Shown here one piece after another: positions 5,802-9,831 of a DNA stretch of 9,831 nt (position 1 is the stretch's first letter; the number at the start of each line of letters is the position of its first letter). This DNA is from an uncultured Faecalibacterium sp. (GTDB lineage: Bacteria > Bacillota > Clostridia > Oscillospirales > Ruminococcaceae), in assembly GCA_937915335.1 (NCBI GenBank), contig CALDLZ010000035.1:1-9831 (forward strand), in the 5' to 3' direction. Made by a program: the position numbers and the translations under genes. The notes beneath the pieces are model-generated. The model saw only the letters and a program-made list of their open reading frames with translations, did no database searches and was not told the DNA's origin.

Positions 5802-7187
5802 TTATTTTCGTTTCAAATATTCTTGTGTTTCTTTAACCACCACCCCTGACAGCCCCACCACGCCGACGAGATTCGGCAGCATCATCAGGCCATTGAAGGT
5901 GTCGGAGAGTTCCCAGGCAAGGTCGAGCTTCATCACGGCCCCCACCAGCACCATAGCCGCAAACACCAGCCTGTAAGCCACAGCGGCACGGCTGCCCAGC
6001 AGATACTCCACGGCCCGGGTGCCGTAGTGGTTCCACCCCAGCGTGGTGGAATAGGCAAACAGCAGGATCGACACCGCGATGAACCGCGGCCCAAAGGCTC
6101 CGAACACGGTGGAGAACGCCTGCCCCACCAGTACGGTACCATCCGCGCCGGTCAGGGCCGCGCCGGTGTTCAGGTCCACCAGCCCGCTGGTCAGCACCAC
6201 AAGGGCCGTGAGGGTACAGACCACCATGGTGTCCGCGAACACCTCGAACATCCCCCACATCCCCTGCTGGACAGGCTCCTCCACATTGGCGGCACAGTGC
6301 ACCAGCACCGAAGCGCCCAGCCCGGCCTCGTTGGAGAAGGCTCCGCGCCTGAAGCCCCAGCTGACAGCCCGGGCCATGCCATAGCCCAGCACCCCGCCCC
6401 CTGCGGCCTGCAGGCCAAAGGCCCCCCGGAAGATGGCGGTAAACGCCGCCGGAACAGCCGCCCAGTGAACACAGACCACGGTCAGCGCCCCGAACAGATA
6501 GAACAGCGCCATGAGGGGCACAAGCTTTTCGGTGACAGCGGCCACCCGCTGCAGACCGCCCAGAATGACCCGGCCGGTGAGCAGGGCCAGTACCACACCG
6601 GTGAGCACCGGCGGCACCTGAAACGCCGCCTGCAGGTTGCCCGCGATGGAGTTGATCTGGCTCATATTCCCGATGCCGAAGCTGGCCAGCACGCAGAAAC
6701 AGGCGAACAGCGCGGCCAGCACCCGGCCAAAGCCGCCGCCCAGCCCCTCGGCCAGATAGTACATGGGCCCGCCGCGCCAGGCACCGTTCGCATCCTGGTG
6801 GCGGTAGCAGATGCCCAGCACGTTCTCGGCATAGCTTGTCATCATGCCCAGCAGCGCCATGACCCACATCCAGAAGATGGCACCCGGCCCGCCCGTGAGG
6901 ATGGCTGCCGCCACGCCCACGATGTTGCCCGTGCCGATGGTCGCCGCCAGCGCCGTGCAGAGGCTCTGGAACTGGCTGATGGCTTCATCGTCGGTGTGGG
7001 CGGTCACGTTCCGGTCCAGGAAGATGGCCCCAATGGTGCGCCGCATCCAGAAGCCGAAATACCGCAGCTGGAACGCCCCGGTGCGCACCGTCAGCAGCAG
7101 CCCGGTGCCAAACAGCAGTGTCAGCCCCGCCGGCCCCCAGATGACCCCGCTGACGGCCCGGTTGGCCTGCATGATCCATTCCAGCAT
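5802..7187 (-). CDS. AGCS family sodium:amino-acid (alanine/glycine) symporter
   Basis: The product (461 aa) is a polytopic inner-membrane carrier of the alanine/glycine:cation symporter family, which couples Na+ or H+ influx to uptake of small neutral amino acids. Family hallmarks include GTGNIVGVAAAILTGG (85-100) running into PGAIFWMW, the MTSYAEN segment, and GGPMYYLAEGLGGG (139-152). Others are NEAGLGASVLVHCAA, LLFAYSTTLGWNHYG, and the C-terminal MMLPNLVGVVGLSGVVVKET. Length is typical and about ten hydrophobic segments are visible. The exact substrate is not readable from sequence. I place the start at the ATG at 7187 because GGAGG (complement of 7195-7199) lies 7 bases upstream. The GTG at 7193 would sit directly against the ribosome-binding site. 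The gene ends against the repeat at 5646-5801. The 124 bases to the divergent gene at 7312 hold both ribosome-binding sites but no promoter I would call. Confidence 0.92.
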   Translation of the reverse strand: MLEWIMQANRAVSGVIWGPAGLTLLFGTGLLLTVRTGAFQLRYFGFWMRRTIGAIFLDRNVTAHTDDEAISQFQSLCTALAATIGTGNIVGVAAAILTGGPGAIFWMWVMALLGMMTSYAENVLGICYRHQDANGAWRGGPMYYLAEGLGGGFGRVLAALFACFCVLASFGIGNMSQINSIAGNLQAAFQVPPVLTGVVLALLTGRVILGGLQRVAAVTEKLVPLMALFYLFGALTVVCVHWAAVPAAFTAIFRGAFGLQAAGGGVLGYGMARAVSWGFRRGAFSNEAGLGASVLVHCAANVEEPVQQGMWGMFEVFADTMVVCTLTALVVLTSGLVDLNTGAALTGADGTVLVGQAFSTVFGAFGPRFIAVSILLFAYSTTLGWNHYGTRAVEYLLGSRAAVAYRLVFAAMVLVGAVMKLDLAWELSDTFNGLMMLPNLVGVVGLSGVVVKETQEYLKRK

Positions 7188-7311
7188 CCGCACCCCTCCC
7201 TCTGTGCTTACTGTATGGCACAGGGGGCGTTTTCATGCCCGGACAGTATTTTCTGCATAAAAAAGCTCATCCCGGCCCACTCTTTCCCAAAACGGAACGG
7301 AGGGACATGGG

Positions 7312-8223
7312 ATGCATAAGGATGGTTGGAGGCCCTTCTGGGCAGCACTGGGGGCGGCACTGCTGGTGCTGCTGCCGCTGGTGGGCGGCACGGTGCTGCT
7401 TACCCGGCAAATGGTGCGCACCCGCATCCAGACAGCCCAGCCCCAGAGCGGCATTCCCATCCAGCTGCCCAAGGCCGAGCACCACATGACGGTGCTCCTC
7501 TGCACCGCCGGGGAGCAGCCGGGCTTTTTGCTGGTATACCTGAATGCCGCCCAGAACAGCCTGAACCTGCTGTCCGTGCCGGGAGAGCTCACTGTCCCCT
7601 TTGGCGGCGAGGAAACCAGCCTTGCCCGTTGTTACGCCGCCGCAGGGCCCGCCCGGTGCCGTCAGGCACTTTTGGAGGTGCTGGGCCTGCCGGAAGATGC
7701 ACTTTATCTGGCGTTCTCCCCCGCCGTGCTGGAAAGGACGGCTTCCCGCTACGGGCCGGTGCGGGTGGGCTTTTCGGGGGCGCTGACCACGGACGAGCTG
7801 TCCGAAGCCGGGCTTTCCGCCGCCGTGCAGGGGATTTCCGCCAAGGAAGCCCATGCCCTGCTCTCCGGCTGGGACACGGACGGCACCGTGCCGCCTGCCC
7901 ACCGGGCAGCGGCACGGGCAGCGGTATGGGAAGCCTTTTTCCGGCAAAATCTTGAACTGCTGCCCGCCACCCTGCCGGATGCTCTGCGGGGCAGCAGCTC
8001 TTCCCTGCTCACCGACTTTGCGGCGCAGGATTACACCCTGCTGGGCACGATCTTGGAGTTTCTGGCCAACGGCAGTGCCCTGCCCCACGCCGAGGCCCTG
8101 CCCGGGGAATGGGATGCCAGTGCAGGCACTTACACCGTGACCGACGCTTCCCGCGCGGCGGTGCAGACCTTCCTCAATGTCTCGCCCACCTCGGAGAAGT
8201 CTGGATCCCCCAGCGAGCCGTAA
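7312..8223 (+). CDS. Membrane-anchored protein with divergent LytR-CpsA-Psr (LCP)-like domain
   Basis: The product (303 aa) starts with a short basic segment and one transmembrane helix (about 9-31), so most of it should face the outside. The rest follows the order of an LCP domain, the enzyme that attaches wall polymers to peptidoglycan. VLLCTAGEQPGFLLVYLNAA then LNLLSVPGELTV (84-95) matches the strand ending in the IPRD motif. The Cys-Tyr-Ala-Ala-Ala-Gly segment follows, then LEVLGLPEDALYLAFSP, RYGPVRV (146-152), ISAKEAHALL, and HRAAARAAV with Arg198 and Arg202 resembling the RxxxRQ motif. The signature Arg-Asp of IPRD is Gly91-Glu92, and the later Asp before LGG is Ser145, so catalysis as known is doubtful. 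The family call is inference by pattern. The ATG has GGAGGG (7299-7304) 7 bases upstream. The last 31 codons overlap the opposing MocR gene. Confidence 0.6.
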   Translation: MHKDGWRPFWAALGAALLVLLPLVGGTVLLTRQMVRTRIQTAQPQSGIPIQLPKAEHHMTVLLCTAGEQPGFLLVYLNAAQNSLNLLSVPGELTVPFGGEETSLARCYAAAGPARCRQALLEVLGLPEDALYLAFSPAVLERTASRYGPVRVGFSGALTTDELSEAGLSAAVQGISAKEAHALLSGWDTDGTVPPAHRAAARAAVWEAFFRQNLELLPATLPDALRGSSSSLLTDFAAQDYTLLGTILEFLANGSALPHAEALPGEWDASAGTYTVTDASRAAVQTFLNVSPTSEKSGSPSEP

Positions 8224-9569
8224 CCCAGCACCAGCGTGCCGGAAAAGCGTTGACCGCCGCCGGTCAGGTCATAATCACTCAGCAGGCTCAACCGCACCCC
8301 CTGCGCCCTTGCGGCGGCATGGAGGGCGGCATCAGGCGGGGCATCCTTCAACTTTGCCAGCAGGTGCAGGCCGGTGTGCAAGCCCTTCAGGGTCAGCTCG
8401 CCGGGGGAAAAGGCGGTGTTCAGCGCCGCCGTCAGGGCATCTCTCCGAGCTTTGTAGGCCACCCGCTCCCGGGCCAGATGGCGGGTAAAGTAGCCCTCCC
8501 GGATGAACCGGGCCAGCGTCTGCTGCTCAAACCGGCTGACCGTGCCGGAGTAGAGCCAATACTTTGCGTGCCAGGCCGGGAGCAGCTGCCGGGGCAGCAC
8601 CATGTAGGCAATACGGATACTGGGGGCCAGACTGCGGGAACAGGTGGAGAGATAGACCACCGGGCCGTCGGCCCCGGCCATCCCCTGTAAACTGGGCAGA
8701 GGGCGGGTATCGAAGCGGAACTCCGAATCGTAGTCGTCCTCGATGATATACCGCTGCCCCGGGCGGCGGGAGGCCCAGTGGAGCAACTCTGCCCGGCGGC
8801 CTGCCGGCATGGTCACGCCCGTGGGGAACTGATGGCTGGGGGTAACGTAGCAGACTTCCGCGCCCGAGCCGGACAGCGCCTGCACCGAAAGGCCGTCCTC
8901 GTCCACGGGCAGGCAGCAGCACTCCACGCCGTTGTTTTCCAGCACCTGTCTGGCCCGCTGGTAGCCGGGGTTTTCCACGGCGGTCTTGCCGGGCAGGAGC
9001 GGGGCCAGCAGCCCCAGCAGGTATTCCAGACCAGCACCCACCACCACCTGCTCGGCGGTGCACCGCACCCCCCGGTACTCTTCCAGATAGTCAGCCAGGG
9101 CCTGCCGCAGTTCAACGTCCCCCTGCGCGTCCCCGTGGGTCAGCAGCTGGGGCGAGGAATAAAGCAGTTCCTTCTGAAGCCGGGCCCAGGTGCGGAACGG
9201 GAAAAGCCCCGGGTCCACGCCCCGGGTGGACAGGTCGAACCGGACGGGCGGCTCGGGCGCTTTCTGCGGCGGGGCGGCGGGCACCGGGGGCGGCGCTTCC
9301 TCGGGTCGGGGGGGCAGGGCGAGGTATTCCTGTACATAGAAGCCGCTGCGCTCCCTCGGCTCCATGTAGCCCTCGGCCGCCAGGATCTGATAGGCCGCGT
9401 CCACCGTGTTGACGGACACCGACAGCTCCGCTGCCAGCCGCCGCTTGCCGGGCATCCGGGTACCTGCCGGGATGGCCCCGCCGCGCATCTCGGCAGCAAG
9501 GCTCTCATAGAGCTGTTCGTACAGCGGCACCCCGCTGGCCGCATCCAGTGCGGCTGTCAGATGAAACAT
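8130..9569 (-). CDS. MocR/PdxR-like GntR-family regulator with aminotransferase-like domain
   Basis: The product (479 aa) has an N-terminal GntR winged helix (about 11-80: PLYEQLYESLAAEMRGGAIP, then RRLAAELSVSVNTVDAAYQI). A Pro-rich linker (80-115) and a fold-type I aminotransferase-like domain to the end follow. The latter shows family blocks VTPSHQFPTGVTMPAGRR, YIIEDDYDSEFRFDTRP and SRSLAPSIRIAYMVLP. MocR proteins use bound PLP or an amino-acid derivative to control transcription, often of a neighbouring gene. Here the expected PLP Schiff-base Lys in FSK is Arg312 (Cys-Ser-Arg-Ser), so covalent PLP binding is doubtful. The ATG at 9569 has GGAGGGG (complement of 9574-9580) just upstream, whereas the 39-residue extension to 9686 crosses the promoter and lacks a site. 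The likely target is its own gene or the divergent membrane-protein gene at 9755. The 3' end overlaps the gene at 7312-8223. Confidence 0.88.
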   Translation of the reverse strand: MFHLTAALDAASGVPLYEQLYESLAAEMRGGAIPAGTRMPGKRRLAAELSVSVNTVDAAYQILAAEGYMEPRERSGFYVQEYLALPPRPEEAPPPVPAAPPQKAPEPPVRFDLSTRGVDPGLFPFRTWARLQKELLYSSPQLLTHGDAQGDVELRQALADYLEEYRGVRCTAEQVVVGAGLEYLLGLLAPLLPGKTAVENPGYQRARQVLENNGVECCCLPVDEDGLSVQALSGSGAEVCYVTPSHQFPTGVTMPAGRRAELLHWASRRPGQRYIIEDDYDSEFRFDTRPLPSLQGMAGADGPVVYLSTCSRSLAPSIRIAYMVLPRQLLPAWHAKYWLYSGTVSRFEQQTLARFIREGYFTRHLARERVAYKARRDALTAALNTAFSPGELTLKGLHTGLHLLAKLKDAPPDAALHAAARAQGVRLSLLSDYDLTGGGQRFSGTLVLGYGSLGDPDFSEVGETLRKVCTAAREASVTV

Positions 9570-9633
9570 AAGACCCCTCCCCTTTTTGGGCGCCTCAAAA
9601 AACTGACCCCATAAAAAATCTTTGTTCTGGGTA

Positions 9634-9661
9634 TTTTCATGGTGCCAGTTCAGCGTATAAT
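9634..9661 (+). promoter_or_regulatory. Promoter of the truncated membrane-protein gene at the right edge
   Basis: TTTTCA (9634-9639), a 16-base spacer and a perfect TATAAT (9656-9661) point towards the gene at 9755. The -10 is only 3 bases from the -10 of the oppositely directed MocR promoter. The -35 is only moderate. Confidence 0.5.
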
Positions 9662-9664
9662 AGG

Positions 9665-9693
9665 AGCATACCCGCCGCACACCCAAATGTCAA
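9665..9693 (-). promoter_or_regulatory. Promoter of the MocR-like regulator gene
   Basis: The minus strand shows TTGACA (complement of 9688-9693), a 17-base spacer and TATGCT (complement of 9665-9670). Transcription would start near 9658, giving a leader of about 90 bases. The -35 lies in a small palindrome, TCAAG-TGG-CTTGA (9690-9702), a possible operator for autoregulation. Confidence 0.65.
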
Positions 9694-9754
9694 GTGGCTT
9701 GATGGGTTTTTGCGCTGGCCGAAAGGGTATTCGTGAAAATTGGAGGGAAAAATC

Positions 9755-9831
9755 ATGTCTACCACCGCAATGTGGCTGCTGCTGGCAGTCGTTGTCATTG
9801 TCATCGTCTTTGCAAGTATTCTTTACAAGCC
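9755..9831 (+). CDS. Start of a small membrane-anchored protein, cut by the window end
   Basis: The reading frame opens with ATG at 9755 after GGAGGG (9742-9747), 7 bases upstream. Its first 26 residues read MSTTAMWLLLAVVVIVIVFA then SILYKP. This is a short polar start followed by a strongly hydrophobic helix that may be a membrane anchor or uncleaved signal. The frame continues beyond 9831. There is too little sequence to name it. Band-7/SPFH proteins start similarly, but so do many others. It is divergent from the MocR gene and shares its promoter region, so it is a candidate target of that regulator. Confidence 0.7.
   Translation, partial: MSTTAMWLLLAVVVIVIVFASILYK

Noticed and set aside
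5833..6867. A 344-codon minus-strand open frame
   Set aside because: It overlaps the AGCS gene in another frame on the same strand, and its product is a Gly/Arg/Cys-rich low-complexity string.
6027..7319. A 430-codon plus-strand open frame
   Set aside because: It is antisense to the AGCS symporter and gives a His/Gln/Gly/Pro-rich product typical of a shadow frame, with no ribosome-binding site of note.
8778..9614. A 278-codon plus-strand open frame
   Set aside because: It is antisense to the MocR gene, with no recognisable domain.
9570..9686. 39-residue N-terminal extension of the MocR protein
   Set aside because: It would run through the predicted promoter and ribosome-binding site, and the extra residues do not resemble GntR N-termini.
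1..9831. CRISPR array, tRNA, rRNA, transposase or phage genes
   Set aside because: I saw no regularly spaced direct repeats, no tRNA-like cloverleaf or rRNA sequence, and no transposase, integrase or phage motifs in the readable frames.

Overview
The window is GC-rich bacterial DNA with strong Shine-Dalgarno sites (GGAGG, AAGGAG). Its gene content is typical of anaerobic Firmicutes: a clear SpoVT, a clostridial-type MocR regulator, an AGCS amino-acid symporter and a YhiN/HI0933-type flavoprotein. High GC together with a short multi-hairpin repeat that I recall from gut Oscillospiraceae suggests a relative of Faecalibacterium, Subdoligranulum or Gemmiger. That placement is inference, not proof. 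The window looks like ordinary chromosome. I see no transposase, integrase, phage gene, CRISPR array, tRNA or rRNA.

Layout. (1) 1-652: the edge of a promoter pointing out of the window to the left, a strong terminator, and spoVT on the minus strand. (2) 653-932: a divergent intergenic region with an extended -10 promoter and a short, apparently frame-disrupted reading frame. (3) 933-4137: a convergent cyclic-di-GMP pair. A cytoplasmic protein with a degenerate GGDEF domain and an intact EAL domain (predicted phosphodiesterase) reads tail-to-tail against a membrane-anchored GGDEF protein (predicted diguanylate cyclase). The terminator hairpin of the first lies inside the last codons of the second. 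(4) 4138-4356: divergent promoters. (5) 4357-5640: an FAD-binding YhiN/BaiN-family flavoprotein. (6) 5646-5801: a multi-hairpin, MITE-like repeat between two converging genes. (7) 5802-7187: an AGCS sodium:amino-acid symporter on the minus strand. (8) 7312-8223: a membrane-anchored protein resembling a divergent LytR-CpsA-Psr (LCP) domain, running head-on into (9) 8130-9569, a MocR/PdxR-like GntR regulator, with 94 bp of antiparallel coding overlap. (10) 9634-9831: overlapping divergent promoters and the start of a small N-terminally membrane-anchored protein cut off by the window end.

How the genes relate. The clearest functional pairing is the opposed c-di-GMP enzymes: one has an intact GGDEF active site and RxxD inhibitory site, the other all recognisable EAL catalytic residues. 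The other genes are single transcription units with mostly independent functions. The points most worth checking are the MocR protein that has Arg where the PLP-binding Lys is expected, the LCP-like protein that has lost signature residues, the long coding overlap between those two genes, the repeat element, and the disrupted frame before the EAL gene. I found no convincing new multi-gene system.
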